From positions 62,001 to 126,000 of the forward strand of contig NZ_CANTZW010000008.1 in the NCBI RefSeq assembly GCF_947855115.1: 64,000 nucleotides of DNA, read 5' to 3'. The translations under genes and the position numbers were made by a program. This document shows, piece after piece, positions 35,330 to 46,000 of this stretch. The stretch is from an uncultured Parabacteroides sp. Lineage in GTDB: Bacteria > Bacteroidota > Bacteroidia > Bacteroidales > Tannerellaceae. The notes under the pieces are model-generated. The model saw only the letters and a program-made list of their open reading frames with translations, was not told the origin of the DNA and did not search any database. Position 1 is the first letter of the stretch; each line of letters starts with the position of its first letter.

Positions 35330-36736
35330 ATGGGTGGTTTTTTCGGAACTATTTCTAAAGGAGCCTGTATTACGGATTTATTCTATGGTACGGACTACAA
35401 TTCTCATCTAGGAACCCGCAGAGGCGGTATGGCTACGTATGATAAGGAAGAGGGATTTACGCGTTCGATCCACAATCTGGAGAATTCTTATTTCCGCACC
35501 AAGTTTGAACCGGGGCTTCCTAAATTCAAGGGAAATGCCGGGGTCGGTATTATCAGCGATACGGATGCGCAGCCAATCGTTATCAACTCTCACTTAGGGA
35601 AATTCGCGATCGTGACAGTGGCGAAGATCAATAACTTGAACGAATTGGAGAATGAGTTATTAGAGGCGAATATGCATTTCTCGGAATTAAGTTCCGGAAA
35701 AACGAATCAGACGGAGCTGGTGGCTTTGCTGATTACGCAAGGCAAGAACTTCGTGGAGGGCATTGAGAATGTATACGATAAGATAAAGGGATCTTGCTCT
35801 ATGTTGCTCCTGACAGAGGAGGGGATTATCGCCGCCCGTGACAAATGGGGCCGCACGCCGATCGTGATCGGGAAGAAAGATGGGGCTTACGCTGTGACCA
35901 GCGAGTCTAGCAGCCTTCCGAACTTGGATTATGAGATTGAGAAATTTATAGGCCCGGGCGAGATCGTCCGTTTACGTGCCGATGGTATGGAGCAGATGCG
36001 TAAACCGAATGAAGGGATGCAGATCTGCTCTTTCCTTTGGGTATATTATGGATTCCCGGTTTCTTGCTATGAGGGTAAGAACGTGGAGGATGTCCGTTTT
36101 ATGAGTGGCTATAAGATGGGACAGAAGGACGACTCGGAGGTAGATTGCGCTTGCGGTATCCCGGATTCAGGTGTGGGCATGGCCTTGGGATATGCGGAGG
36201 GTAAGGGGGTTCCCTATCATCGTGCCATCGCCAAGTACACCCCGACGTGGCCTCGTAGCTTTACCCCAGCCAACCAAGAGATGCGTTCCTTGGTGGCTAA
36301 GATGAAATTGATACCGAACCGTGCGATGCTGGAAGGTAAGCGTATCCTTTTCTGCGATGACTCGATCGTACGCGGCACGCAGCTTCGCGACAACGTGAAG
36401 ATCTTATATGATTACGGAGCCAAGGAGGTACATATGCGTATCGCTTGCCCGCCGTTGATTTATAGCTGTCCGTTCATCGGCTTCACCTCTTCCAAGAGTC
36501 CCTTGGAATTGATAACTCGTCAGATCATCAAGGAGCTGGAGGGAGATGAGAATAAGAATTTGGATAAGTACGCTACGACAGACTCTCCGGAGTATAAGAA
36601 GATGGTCGGGATCATCGCCGAGCGTTTCGGGCTGACCTCCTTGAAGTTTAATACGCTGGAGACCTTGGTGGAGGCGATCGGTCTTCCTAAGTGTAAGGTT
36701 TGTACGCATTGCTTTGACGGTTCAAGTTGTTTTTAG
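35330..36736 (+). CDS. PurF-like amidophosphoribosyltransferase without the catalytic cysteine
   Basis: A 468-residue protein with the two domains of glutamine PRPP amidotransferase: an N-terminal glutaminase-fold domain (to ~230) and a phosphoribosyltransferase domain with the PRPP loop RILFCDDSIVRGTQL near residue 342. True PurF starts Met-Cys-Gly after processing, the Cys being the glutaminase nucleophile. This protein starts MGGFFGTISK, so glutamine hydrolysis should be impossible. It ends in a cysteine-rich CKVCTHCFDGSSCF. It may use free ammonia, or have another role; similar copies are present in other Bacteroidota. Single gene, own promoter and terminator. Confidence 0.85.
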   Translation: MGGFFGTISKGACITDLFYGTDYNSHLGTRRGGMATYDKEEGFTRSIHNLENSYFRTKFEPGLPKFKGNAGVGIISDTDAQPIVINSHLGKFAIVTVAKINNLNELENELLEANMHFSELSSGKTNQTELVALLITQGKNFVEGIENVYDKIKGSCSMLLLTEEGIIAARDKWGRTPIVIGKKDGAYAVTSESSSLPNLDYEIEKFIGPGEIVRLRADGMEQMRKPNEGMQICSFLWVYYGFPVSCYEGKNVEDVRFMSGYKMGQKDDSEVDCACGIPDSGVGMALGYAEGKGVPYHRAIAKYTPTWPRSFTPANQEMRSLVAKMKLIPNRAMLEGKRILFCDDSIVRGTQLRDNVKILYDYGAKEVHMRIACPPLIYSCPFIGFTSSKSPLELITRQIIKELEGDENKNLDKYATTDSPEYKKMVGIIAERFGLTSLKFNTLETLVEAIGLPKCKVCTHCFDGSSCF

Positions 36737-36757
36737 TGACACTTTTTGAGATAAACA

Positions 36758-36791
36758 GGAATAGCGAGACAATTTGTTTCGCTATTTTTTT
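36758..36791 (+). terminator. Terminator of the PurF-like gene
   Basis: AATAGCGA (36760-36767) pairs with TCGCTATT (36779-36786) and runs into TTTTTTT. Confidence 0.85.
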
Positions 36792-36842
36792 GTCATGTAA
36801 CTTGCTTTATCTACTTTTATGGCTGTTTTAAAAGAGTGAGTT

Positions 36843-38063
36843 ATGACAGTTTTAGATAGATTTTTAGAGTACGTTACGTTCGATACCCAATCGAGCGAGG
36901 AGACGGGTACGACTCCTAGTACACCGGGGCAACGTGTCTTCGCCGAGGTACTGGTGAAGGAGCTGGAAGCGATCGGCATGGAGGAGATTTCCTTGGATGA
37001 GAATAGTTATGTAATGGCTACCCTGCCGGCAAATACGGACGAGGAAATTCCGACGATCGGTTTTATCGCTCATCTGGATACAAGCCCGGATATGTCGGGT
37101 AAGGATGTTCAACCTCGTATCGTGACTTATATGGGGGGCGATATCATCTTGGATGCGGAAGAGAAGGTCGTACTGTCTCCATCGATGTTCCCTGAGCTTT
37201 CCGATTATAAGGGACAGGATATCATCGTAACGAATGGTAAGACTTTATTAGGTGCCGATGACAAGGGCGGTGTAGCCGCCATCATCGCCTCTATGCAATA
37301 TTTGAAGGATCATCCGGAGATCAAGCACGGTAAGGTCCGTATCGCTTTTACCCCGGATGAGGAGATCGGACAAGGCGCCGATCATTTCGACGTGGAGAAG
37401 TTCGCTTGTGATTGGGGATATACGATTGACGGTGGACAGATCGGTGAGCTGGAATACGAGAATTTCAATGCCGCCGCCGCCAAGATTATCTTCAAGGGCC
37501 TGAACGTACATCCGGGATACGCCAAGGATAAGATGCAAAACGCTTCCTTGCGTGCGATCGAGTTCGCTTCCTGGTTACCGGCAGGGCAACGTCCGGAGCA
37601 CACGACCGATTATGAGGGATTCTTCCACTTGACAGGTATGACCGGCTCGGTCGAGGAGGCGACCTTGTCTTATATCATCCGCGACCACGACCGGAAGTTG
37701 TTCGAGGAGAAGAAAGAATTACTTCGTACGTTGGTCGATAAGATGAACGAGGCACATCCGGGATGCGCACATCTAGAACTCCGGGATCAATATTACAATA
37801 TGCGTGAGGTCGTAGAGCCCCAGAAACATATCGTAGACTTGGCGTTCGAGGCGATGACCTCTGTCGGGGTAAAACCGATCGTGAAACCGATCCGGGGAGG
37901 AACGGATGGAGCTCGCCTGTCGTTTATGGGATTGCCGTGCCCGAATATTTTCGCCGGAGGCCTGAATTTCCACGGACGTTACGAGTTCTTGCCCGTCCGC
38001 TCGCTGGAGAAGAGTATGGAGACAGTTATAAAAATCATAGAGCTATCGGCTCGTAAATCTTAA
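36843..38063 (+). CDS. pepT: Tripeptide aminopeptidase (peptidase T)
   Basis: A 406-residue dizinc M20 peptidase that removes the N-terminal residue from tripeptides. Zinc ligands and catalytic residues are visible in [11 protein letters not shown] near residue 80, [11 protein letters not shown] near 140, and [14 protein letters not shown] near 173; [12 protein letters not shown] and the C-terminal [17 protein letters not shown] fit PepT rather than other M20 members. No good promoter is seen (only a TACTTTTA). Followed 13 bases later by gcvT. Confidence 0.95.
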   Translation: MTVLDRFLEYVTFDTQSSEETGTTPSTPGQRVFAEVLVKELEAIGMEEISLDENSYVMATLPANTDEEIPTIGFIAHLDTSPDMSGKDVQPRIVTYMGGDIILDAEEKVVLSPSMFPELSDYKGQDIIVTNGKTLLGADDKGGVAAIIASMQYLKDHPEIKHGKVRIAFTPDEEIGQGADHFDVEKFACDWGYTIDGGQIGELEYENFNAAAAKIIFKGLNVHPGYAKDKMQNASLRAIEFASWLPAGQRPEHTTDYEGFFHLTGMTGSVEEATLSYIIRDHDRKLFEEKKELLRTLVDKMNEAHPGCAHLELRDQYYNMREVVEPQKHIVDLAFEAMTSVGVKPIVKPIRGGTDGARLSFMGLPCPNIFAGGLNFHGRYEFLPVRSLEKSMETVIKIIELSARKS

Positions 38064-38076
38064 ATACAATAATTAC

Positions 38077-39162
38077 ATGAAAACAACTCCGTTTACCGAT
38101 GTGCATATCGCCTTGGGCGCGAAGATGCACGAATTCGCAGGTTTCAATATGCCTATCGAATATTCCGGAATCATCGACGAACACATGACCGTAGTGAATG
38201 GCGTAGGCGTGTTTGACGTTTCCCACATGGGCGAGTTCTGGGTGAAAGGCCCGAACGCCTTGGCTTTCATCCAGAGCGTGACATCCAACGACGCTTCTGT
38301 CTTGCCGGTTGGCAAGGCTCAATATACCTGCTTCCCGAACGACAAGGGAGGTATCGTAGACGATCTTTTGGTATATCATTACGAGCCGGAGAAATATTTG
38401 CTGGTCGTGAACGCCGGCAATATCGACAAGGACTGGGAATGGTGCGTGAGCCATAATACGGTAGGGGCCGAGTTGGAGAACTCTTCCGACCGTACGGCTC
38501 AATTGGCCATCCAAGGCCCGAAAGCGCAAGAGGTTCTTCAGCGTCTTACTCCGGTCGACTTATCTTCCGTTCCTTATTATTCGTTCGTGACGGGCGAGTT
38601 CGCCGGATGCGAGCACGTGATTATCTCTAACACGGGATATACCGGAGCCGGTGGTTTCGAATTGTATTTCTATCCGAGCGACGCGATGACGATCTGGAAC
38701 GCTATCTTCGAGGCAGGCAAGCCGGAAGGGATCAAGCCGATCGGTTTGGGAGCCCGCGATACGCTTCGCTTGGAGATGGGTTTCTGCCTGTATGGAAATG
38801 ACCTGGATGATACGACTTCCCCGATCGAGGCCGGTTTAGGCTGGATCACGAAGTTCGCCGAGGGTAAGGAATTTACGAACCGTGCGGAACTGGAGCGCCA
38901 GAAGAAAGAGGGCGTTACCCGTAAGTTATGCGCTTTCGAGTTGCAAGAGAAAGGGATTCCCCGTCATGGCTATGAGATCGCCGACGCGGAAGGGAATGTG
39001 ATCGGTGTGGTTACTTCCGGTACGATGTCACCGGTATTGAAGAAAGGTATCGGTATGGGATACGTGAAGCCTGGATTCGCGAAAGCCGGTACGGATATCT
39101 TTATCAAGGTACGTAATAAGAGCTTGAAGGCTCAGGTGGTGAAGGCTCCTTTCCGTAAGTAA
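38077..39162 (+). CDS. gcvT: Glycine cleavage system T protein (aminomethyltransferase)
   Basis: A 361-residue folate-dependent enzyme that takes the aminomethyl group from lipoylated H protein and forms methylene-tetrahydrofolate plus ammonia. It has [13 protein letters not shown] near residue 46, [14 protein letters not shown] near 186, [17 protein letters not shown] near 229 and SPIEAGLGW. The H and P genes are not nearby. It probably shares the pepT transcript and is followed by a hairpin. Confidence 0.96.
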   Translation: MKTTPFTDVHIALGAKMHEFAGFNMPIEYSGIIDEHMTVVNGVGVFDVSHMGEFWVKGPNALAFIQSVTSNDASVLPVGKAQYTCFPNDKGGIVDDLLVYHYEPEKYLLVVNAGNIDKDWEWCVSHNTVGAELENSSDRTAQLAIQGPKAQEVLQRLTPVDLSSVPYYSFVTGEFAGCEHVIISNTGYTGAGGFELYFYPSDAMTIWNAIFEAGKPEGIKPIGLGARDTLRLEMGFCLYGNDLDDTTSPIEAGLGWITKFAEGKEFTNRAELERQKKEGVTRKLCAFELQEKGIPRHGYEIADAEGNVIGVVTSGTMSPVLKKGIGMGYVKPGFAKAGTDIFIKVRNKSLKAQVVKAPFRK

Positions 39163-39188
39163 GGAATAAGGTATTTATAAGAATGTTT

Positions 39189-39226
39189 GAAGGCGATGTT
39201 CCTCACGGAGCATCGCCTTCCTTATT
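39189..39226 (+). terminator. Terminator after gcvT
   Basis: GAAGGCGATG (39189-39198) pairs perfectly with CATCGCCTTC (39211-39220), then CTTATTAT. The T tract is weak. It may also stop transcription of the convergent DUF4251 gene. Confidence 0.7.
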
Positions 39227-39245
39227 ATAGAAAAGTTGGACATGA

Positions 39246-39833
39246 TTAATATGTTGTTCCCTGGAAAATGTTCGATTGCGAGTACGGGAGCAGAGTGCCG
39301 GTCATTCTCAGGTTCCTGCCGGAGAAGTTCGGGTCTACGGTAACAGTGGCGTTGTTGGTTCCGTTGGTTAGCATCAAGCTGACCGTGGCAGAGATAAACA
39401 CGCCCTGTACGTTCATGTTCAAGTAAACATTCCCCTTGTCGTCTTGCTTGGTCTGGATATTGGAGGCACTGCCTTGCACGGTGATGCCACCTAATCCGTT
39501 AGGACCGGGATACGGGGAGTTGGACGCGATCTGAACCATGGCCTGCCCGTTATTCAAGGATACGAAGTTCGTATTTGAATTTACGTAGAATACCTGTCCA
39601 TTCATCGGTTGTATATTGTTGGCTTCCAATACGAAAGATTGTTTGTTGATAGCTTGTACGGCAGCGTTGAACTCTTCTTGGCCTTCTACGGCATCTTGTG
39701 CCAGGCGTTCTTGTTTCTTGATTTCCCTTTCCATTTTTTTGGCTTCCTTCGTTACGGATTTTTGAGCCATTGCTTGTGTCATCCCGCACATAGCGACAGC
39801 GAGAACGACGATAAAAGATACAATTCTTTTCAT
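39246..39833 (-). CDS. DUF4251 domain protein, secreted
   Basis: A 195-residue protein with a signal peptide (residues 1-23, cleaved after AQAMA), a charged coiled helix (KEAKKMEREIKKQERL) and the DUF4251 beta domain that begins near FVLEANNIQPMNGQVFYV and ends with RMTGTLLPYS. DUF4251 proteins are small periplasmic or outer-membrane-associated proteins of Bacteroidota with unknown function. Single gene, convergent with gcvT. Confidence 0.85.
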   Translation of the reverse strand: MKRIVSFIVVLAVAMCGMTQAMAQKSVTKEAKKMEREIKKQERLAQDAVEGQEEFNAAVQAINKQSFVLEANNIQPMNGQVFYVNSNTNFVSLNNGQAMVQIASNSPYPGPNGLGGITVQGSASNIQTKQDDKGNVYLNMNVQGVFISATVSLMLTNGTNNATVTVDPNFSGRNLRMTGTLLPYSQSNIFQGTTY

Positions 39834-39964
39834 ACTTGATTTAGTTTTAAAACGGTTTTAAATTGTATAGACTAAACAGCGTCGCGGCGAAAATGTTCCT
39901 GTGGCTTATCCATTTTATAGATACAATAACATTTTCACGGAGTATTTATGTTAAACAGAAATCG

Positions 39965-39972
39965 TACATTTG
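39965..39972 (+). promoter_or_regulatory. -7 box for the Gfo/Idh/MocA gene
   Basis: TACATTTG fits TAnnTTTG, 28 bases before the start codon; the -33 region is not a clear match. Confidence 0.55.
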
Positions 39973-39999
39973 TAAGCAAAGAACAAAATACGATAGAAT

Positions 40000-41016
40000 A
40001 TGGATAAAGTACGTTTTGGTGTAGTCGGGACCAATTTCATAACCGATTGGGTGATCGCCGGGGCCCGGCAAGACGAGCGTTTCGAGTTAGTAGCCGTGTA
40101 TTCGAGGACACAGGAGACGGCAGACGCTTTCGCCTCGAAGCATAATATACCGTATACGTTTACCTCTTTGGAGGAGATGGCGAAAAGCCCGCTGATCGAT
40201 GCCGTGTATATCGCCTCCCCCAACTTCCTGCATGCCTCGCAGAGTATTCTTTGCATGAGTTACGGTAAGCACGTCCTTTGCGAGAAGCCGTTCGCTTCGA
40301 ACGCCAGCGAGGTTCGTGCGATGATCGAGGCCTCCCATAAATATAATGTCACGTTGATGGAGGCGATGAAGCCTACGCTTACGCCGAATTTCCTCGCCGT
40401 GCGCGAGAACCTGGGACGTGTCGGCACGGTACGCCGTTATTTCGCTTGTTATTGCCAGTATTCCTCCCGCTATGATAAGTTCAAGGAAGGGATCGTGTTG
40501 AACGCTTTCAAGCCGGAGCTGTCTAATGGGGCTATGATGGATATCGGCATCTATACGGTCTATCCGATGGTTGTATTGTTTGGCCGTCCGGAAAAGATAG
40601 ATGCCTCGGGCGTGGTCCTCTCCTCGGGCGCGGACGGGCAAGGGGCCGTGAATTTCTTGTATGAGGGCATGAATGCTACGGTGCTTTACTCCAAGATCGC
40701 GAACTCCGCTTTGCCAACCGAGATACAGGGGGAGGACGGGAACCTGACGTTGGACCGGATCAATATCATCCGCAAAGTGACTTATTCTCCCCGTTTGGCT
40801 CCGGCGATGGGGAAAGGCCCGGAACCGATCCCGGAAGATATAAGCGTGAGCGCTGACAAAGACGAGTATTACTACGAGGTTGCCGAGTTTATCAACCTTG
40901 TCTTGTCCGGTCGCCGGGAATCCGAGATCAATAGCCATGAGAATTCCCTGATCACGCTAGAGATTATCGACGAGGTACGCCGCCAATTGGGGATTGTCTA
41001 TCCGGCAGACCGATAA
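40000..41016 (+). CDS. Gfo/Idh/MocA family NAD(P)-dependent oxidoreductase
   Basis: A 338-residue sugar-oxidoreductase-like enzyme. The Rossmann start is VRFGVVGTNFITDWVIAG, the EKP motif appears as LCEKPFASNASEV near residue 90, and the DIGIYTVYP stretch near 175 carries the catalytic-region Asp/His-like residues. Such enzymes oxidise or reduce sugars and cyclitols or trans-dihydrodiols with NAD(P). Substrate not predictable. Single gene. Confidence 0.88.
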   Translation: MDKVRFGVVGTNFITDWVIAGARQDERFELVAVYSRTQETADAFASKHNIPYTFTSLEEMAKSPLIDAVYIASPNFLHASQSILCMSYGKHVLCEKPFASNASEVRAMIEASHKYNVTLMEAMKPTLTPNFLAVRENLGRVGTVRRYFACYCQYSSRYDKFKEGIVLNAFKPELSNGAMMDIGIYTVYPMVVLFGRPEKIDASGVVLSSGADGQGAVNFLYEGMNATVLYSKIANSALPTEIQGEDGNLTLDRINIIRKVTYSPRLAPAMGKGPEPIPEDISVSADKDEYYYEVAEFINLVLSGRRESEINSHENSLITLEIIDEVRRQLGIVYPADR

Positions 41017-41180
41017 TTGTCTTTTTATAAATAAGGTTGACTCTCTAGAGATTCCCTTCGTTTCTTGCCGAGAAAACTCCACTTTCTTCTGAATGAAATT
41101 TCGGAAAGCGGTAACGGTTTGAGGATCAGTATACTGCTTTGTGTTGAGATAAACGCTTCGTTTTGTTCTTGTTTTTTTCC

Positions 41181-41188
41181 TACCTTTG
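41181..41188 (+). promoter_or_regulatory. -7 box for the MksFEB/JetABC-like operon
   Basis: TACCTTTG fits TAnnTTTG; a T-rich region with TTTG lies upstream but with short spacing. The start codon is 18 bases downstream. Confidence 0.6.
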
Positions 41189-41206
41189 CGGCTTTAATTG
41201 TTTAGG

Positions 41207-42394
41207 ATGTATATATATAATTCAATACCCCATATAACGAATACGCTGAATTTGGGAAAAGACCTGCTGGAGGTCTTGTTTGAGAAAAGAAAATCATTAC
41301 CGTTCCGCTATGATTATGCGTTGGACATTATAGACGAGAATAAATTGAATATCTTGATCGAGCGTGAGGTGATCCGCAGGAATGGGCCTTATATCGAGAT
41401 GGACGAGCATTATCTCTCTTTCTATGAGTTGCTTCTGGAGGCGAACGAGGAGATCTCCACCTCGGTGATCGATGAGAATATCCAGTTGGTGTATCAATTG
41501 ATCGATTATTATGGCAAGGAGGATAACGATTTGCGCAAGCTGGGTTATCTGCGCTCGGTCAAGGCGCATTTGCGGAAGATCGGGAAGATCTTGGTGCGCA
41601 ACGTGGTGTCTTTGCAACGGGTGATCGATAATACGTTCAAGAACGAGCCGAGCTATAAGGTGAAGATCGCCAAGCTGGAGAACCTAGACGCCAAGCGGAT
41701 CGAGATCAACCGCCTTATCGTAGAGGTGGAGAAGTTGCTAGACCGGGAGCGGACTCCCTTTTTCGCCCAAGCCCCGGACGAGGAGTTATTGACCATCGCC
41801 CGCGAGTTGAAGACGGAGCTACTGAGCGCCGGCCATAGCTTAATCCATTCCCAGCAGGATATCATCGACTATCTGAACCAGATCCGTACGCAGGTAGGCT
41901 TTACCCGTAAACTGCGCCGTATCAAATATCTGCGGGAGCAGTTCGAGCTACAGGAGAACACGAATGTACGGGAGGTGGTAGACGCGGAACGTTCCGTGGT
42001 ACTGGAAGGCGTGCAACCTACCTTGTTTAAGGTTTCCATCCCTTATCTGCAAACGGACGAGGCTTTGGATGTCATCTTGAAGGTAGCTGATGGTGTACGG
42101 CCCGATAAGGTGATTCACCGGCAGGAACTGGGAGTGATCTCTGCCGAGCAGATGGAGAGTCAAGAGGTAGGGGAGACCGCTATCAATACCCGGAAGATGA
42201 TGGATGCTTTTAGCCAAGCGGGCGGGGATTTATTCTCCTTCGTGATGGCATATGATTATAACCGGGAGATGAATTTCGAGGCGAAGGTTACGTTATTTTG
42301 CCGCCTGCTCTCCCTTTATGAGAATGAGTTGGAGATAACAGACCGTTTTGGGCATACGGAGCATATAGAATATGCCATTATTCAAAGAACCTAG
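41207..42394 (+). CDS. MksF/JetA-like kleisin subunit of an SMC-like complex
   Basis: A ~395-residue, mostly helical protein with winged-helix-like N-terminus (PHITNTLNLGKDLLEVLFEKR, FRYDYALDIIDENKLNILIE) and a long helical middle (RIEINRLIVEVEKLL, HSQQDIIDYLNQIRTQVG). First gene of an operon whose second gene is MksE/JetB-like and third an SMC-like ATPase; this order and size fit the kleisin of MksBEF/Wadjet systems. The identification rests mainly on gene order. Its stop codon is one base before a palindromic repeat. Start set at ATG 41207 rather than TTG 41198. Confidence 0.72.
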   Translation: MYIYNSIPHITNTLNLGKDLLEVLFEKRKSLPFRYDYALDIIDENKLNILIEREVIRRNGPYIEMDEHYLSFYELLLEANEEISTSVIDENIQLVYQLIDYYGKEDNDLRKLGYLRSVKAHLRKIGKILVRNVVSLQRVIDNTFKNEPSYKVKIAKLENLDAKRIEINRLIVEVEKLLDRERTPFFAQAPDEELLTIARELKTELLSAGHSLIHSQQDIIDYLNQIRTQVGFTRKLRRIKYLREQFELQENTNVREVVDAERSVVLEGVQPTLFKVSIPYLQTDEALDVILKVADGVRPDKVIHRQELGVISAEQMESQEVGETAINTRKMMDAFSQAGGDLFSFVMAYDYNREMNFEAKVTLFCRLLSLYENELEITDRFGHTEHIEYAIIQRT

Positions 42395-42490
42395 TTGTAG
42401 AGACGGGGCGTGCCCCGTCTCACCACAGACTGATAGTATTTAAATTTCCATTTTGAGGGGATGAGACGGGGCACGCCCCGTCTCTACAAC
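42395..42490. repeat. Palindromic dispersed repeat, copy 2 (MITE/REP-like)
   Basis: Begins GTTGTAGAGACGGGGC and ends with its inverse GCCCCGTCTCTACAAC, so the ends are 16-base perfect inverted repeats. The interior matches copy 1 at 12761-12851 with few changes. It fills the gap between the first and second genes of the SMC-like operon and must be transcribed with it. Confidence 0.88.
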
Positions 42491-42514
42491 TGGATAAAAT
42501 AAAACAATGATAAG

Positions 42515-43081
42515 ATGATAGATAATTTACCGGTACAGACCGCGCAGATATACGATTACTTGTCGAAGGGTAATTTCTTGTGCTCGAATACAAGCGTAAA
42601 GGAGTTGAGGACACTCTTTTCGGTCGTGGAAGATAATTTTGAGAACTTACGCGATTATTTTTCCCATATCAATTTCGTGCTGGAGCAAGGGAATAATTAT
42701 TTCTATTTCTCCCGTAAGGAGCCTCGGGCTACCTTGGAGCAAAAACTCCAGCGTTTCTTCGCGTGGATCGATATCATGGATTTCTTCTGCACGTACGATA
42801 CGGCCTTCGGGCCCGGTTTCACCTTCTCGCCAGCGGAGATCTTGGTACGCTCGCGTATCGACATGGATTTGGAGATGAAGCTGGACGGGCTGAAAAAACA
42901 CACCGGAGGCAAGGAGAAACGCAAGGATATCCTCGATGCCATCCTAGACAGGATGACGAAAGAGGGCTTTATCGAGTGCGTGAGCGATATGAACGGGACT
43001 TGGAAAGTACTCTCCTCGTGGGATTATCTCACGAAGATGATCGATAGTATTAACATAAAGAACGAAGATGAGATATCTTAA
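42515..43081 (+). CDS. MksE/JetB-like subunit
   Basis: A 188-residue protein with helix-rich, winged-helix-like sequence (QIYDYLSKGNFLCSNTS, LEQGNNYFYFSRKE, FFAWIDIMDFFCTYD). DUF4194/MksE-type proteins of this size sit between kleisin and ATPase genes in MksBEF and Wadjet loci, and bind the kleisin. The C-terminal end (VLSSWDYLTKMIDSIN) is short. It overlaps the ATPase gene by 14 bases, implying coupled translation. Confidence 0.75.
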   Translation: MIDNLPVQTAQIYDYLSKGNFLCSNTSVKELRTLFSVVEDNFENLRDYFSHINFVLEQGNNYFYFSRKEPRATLEQKLQRFFAWIDIMDFFCTYDTAFGPGFTFSPAEILVRSRIDMDLEMKLDGLKKHTGGKEKRKDILDAILDRMTKEGFIECVSDMNGTWKVLSSWDYLTKMIDSINIKNEDEIS

Positions 43082-46000
43082 TAAAATAGTATTCATAAAC
43101 AGCGCCGCCATCCGTTACTCGGAAGTGCAGCTAGACGGGAATATACATTTGATCGGGACGCAAGGCGTGGGGAAGAGTACGATCCTCCGTGCGATCTTGT
43201 TCTTTTACAACGCCGATACGCAACGACTCGGGATCCCGGTCGAGAAGAAATCGTATCAAGACTATTATTTCCCTTATGCCGACTCCTCGATCATCTACGA
43301 GGTGGCGAGAGAGGATGGCTGGTTTACGGTGCTTAGTTATAAGACGATGAACCGTATCTGTTACCGTTTTATCGCCTCACCGTATCGGCCGGATCTCTTT
43401 ATCGATGAGGAGGGCGCTCCCTATCCGTCGGACCGTATCCGCTCGGTGCTCGACAAGAACGGCATCAAGTATAGCGGGGCGATCTCCACGTATGAGGAAT
43501 ACCGGAATATCCTTTACGGGAACTCCGACAATAAGCGAGACTACTCCTGCTATTCCTTGATGGAGAGCGGAGCTTACCAGAATATCATCCGTACGATCCA
43601 GAACGTCTTGCTGAATTCCCGCTTGGAAGCGGATTATATCAAGCAGACGATCATCACCTCCTTGAACGAGGAGAACAGCGTGATCGACTTGAGCCGTTAC
43701 CGGAGCCATCTGTCCGGTTTTGAGGCGCAGCTAAATGATATCGGTGTCTTCCGCGAGCCAAGCATGATGCGGAAGGCCGCCGGGATCTCCTCCCTGTCAG
43801 ACGATATCCGCAAGCGGGAGTTGCGGATCAACGACCTATGCCGGCAACTGCGCGGGGCTTATCTGCAAACGGAGAGTATCTTGCCCGAGTTGTCTCGGAA
43901 GATACGGGAGAAGGAGGAGGTCAAATCGGATTTCTATAGGCAAAGGGATAAGCTGGACGCGGAGTCGAAGGGGCGTACCGCCACGATGGAAGGCGAGTTG
44001 GCCGTGTTGAGGAACGCCTTGTCGGAAGCGGAGGCGAAACGGGCGTTCTATGCCGGAAAAGACATTCAGGCGGCGATGGAGCGTTGCGACAAGCTGGAGA
44101 TCTTGCGGCAGGAACAAGAGTCTTTGGCCGTGGAGAAAGATTTGCTTTCTTCTAGGAACAAGGAGGCCTCCGTCTTGCACGCTAACTTGATCGCTAACCT
44201 GAAAAATGAGCTGGCCGGCTTCGAGAATGAGAAACAGAAACAACTACTGGCGGTGGAGACCGGGATCAACGAACGCAGGGAGGCCCGCCGGGAACATTAC
44301 CGACGCTTGAGGGAAGAATTACGCCATGCTGCCTCGGAGGAGAAAGAGCGTTTGTTCGTGGAGCGGGAGAAACGTGCGACGGAGGTCGCCGGCATAAAGA
44401 TGCACATAAAGACGGTCCGGGGGCAGTCTGGAACCTCGGAGGAACTGGAGGCTGTCAAGGCCCGCCTTGGCGATTACGACACGAACCGGAAGAGCTTGGA
44501 GTTGAAGATACGCGAGCTGAAATATGAGTTGAGCTACCAGACGAAGGAATCTGAGACCGCCGAGAAGCGTTTGGATGAGGATTATCAGAAGCTAGCGGAG
44601 TCTAACGAGGTAAAGATCGAGGCATTAAGCGCCAAGATAGCGGAATTGACGGAATTCTTGGACAACCAAAGGGATAGCTTTTTCAATTGGCTGTCCGAGA
44701 ATAAACCCGGCTGGGAGCAGACGATCGGGCAGGTCTGCGACGAGCGCCTGCTTTATGGGAAAGAGTTTACGGCAGAAGTCGGCGAGGGAGATACGTTCTA
44801 TGGTATCCGCTTCACGCCCGGTATTCGCCGGAATGTCAAGACCAAGGAGGATTACTTGGCAGAGAAGAGGGAGGCCGAGGAGAAACGTGCCGGGATACAA
44901 CGGTTCATCGCTACGGCCCAGCAAGATTTGGAGGCGGCGAAAGAGAATCTCCGCAAGCAATATCAATCGTCGGTAAGGCCTATCAAGGAGGATATCTATC
45001 ATGTGGAATACGAGTTGGAACAACTGGTGGCCCGTAAGAAAGAGGATGAGTCTCGCCTCTCGGCCTTGCGGGAGCAGGCGGCCCGTTCCAGGCAGGAGGA
45101 GATTCGCCGTCTGGAGGAGGAGCTGAATGCCGCGGAGACTGCTTTTTCCTCGATTCAGAAGGAGATCGCTGCGCTTCAAGGTAAGATGGATCAAGAACTT
45201 GCTTCCCTGGGTGAGCGGGAAAAAGACGAGTTGGCGGCTTTGGATAAGGAGCTTTCTCGTGCGAGGGAAGCCATCTCGGAGGAGATCTCTCATAAGAAAG
45301 CGGAGCTTGAGGAACGCAAGTCCGGATATGACCGGGAGCAACTGGATAGCCTGACCGCCAGCGGTGGTGACCCGAGGCGTTTGGAGGAGATCCATTCCCG
45401 CTTGGCGTATATCGGCGGGGAGATCAAGTATATCAACGAGACCAAGGCGCTGATTATCGAGTACCTGAAAGACAAGCGGGAGATGCTGGATAAGGTTCCC
45501 GACTGGACGGCGGAGAGCTTGCGCTTGCAGCAAGTCATCCACCAAGAGCGGGAGGAGCTGAAAAAGCGCCTGGCAGACGTGAACCGGAATATCGCCAAGG
45601 TAGATGCCGAGTTGAAAGACTTGAAGGAGGCTAACCGGAAAGCCTTGGAGAACCGGGAGGAGTATCATCGCTCTGCCTTGCTGGATTGGTTTACCTCAAG
45701 AGAGTCTATCTTCTCTTCCATGAACCGGGCCGATACGGATGGAGATTGCCGTTCCTTGGTACGGGAGATCACGATCTGCGTCAGCGAGCAATCCCAGAAG
45801 TTGTCTGAGTTGCGCAAGGAGATAACCGCCTATACCGGTAATTTCTCCGAGGATAATGTATTCGCTTTCAAGACGAGTTTCTCGGATGACAAGGAGTATA
45901 TGGATTTCGCCTGCGACCTGAAGGAGTTTATCGAGGAAGATAAGATATCGGAGTATCAGTCTCGTATCAATACCCGCAACTCGGATATCTTCCGGCAGAT

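Noticed and set aside
44625..45668. 347-residue frame antisense to the SMC-like ATPase
   Set aside because: Leucine-rich translation typical of reading a Glu/Lys coiled coil backwards.
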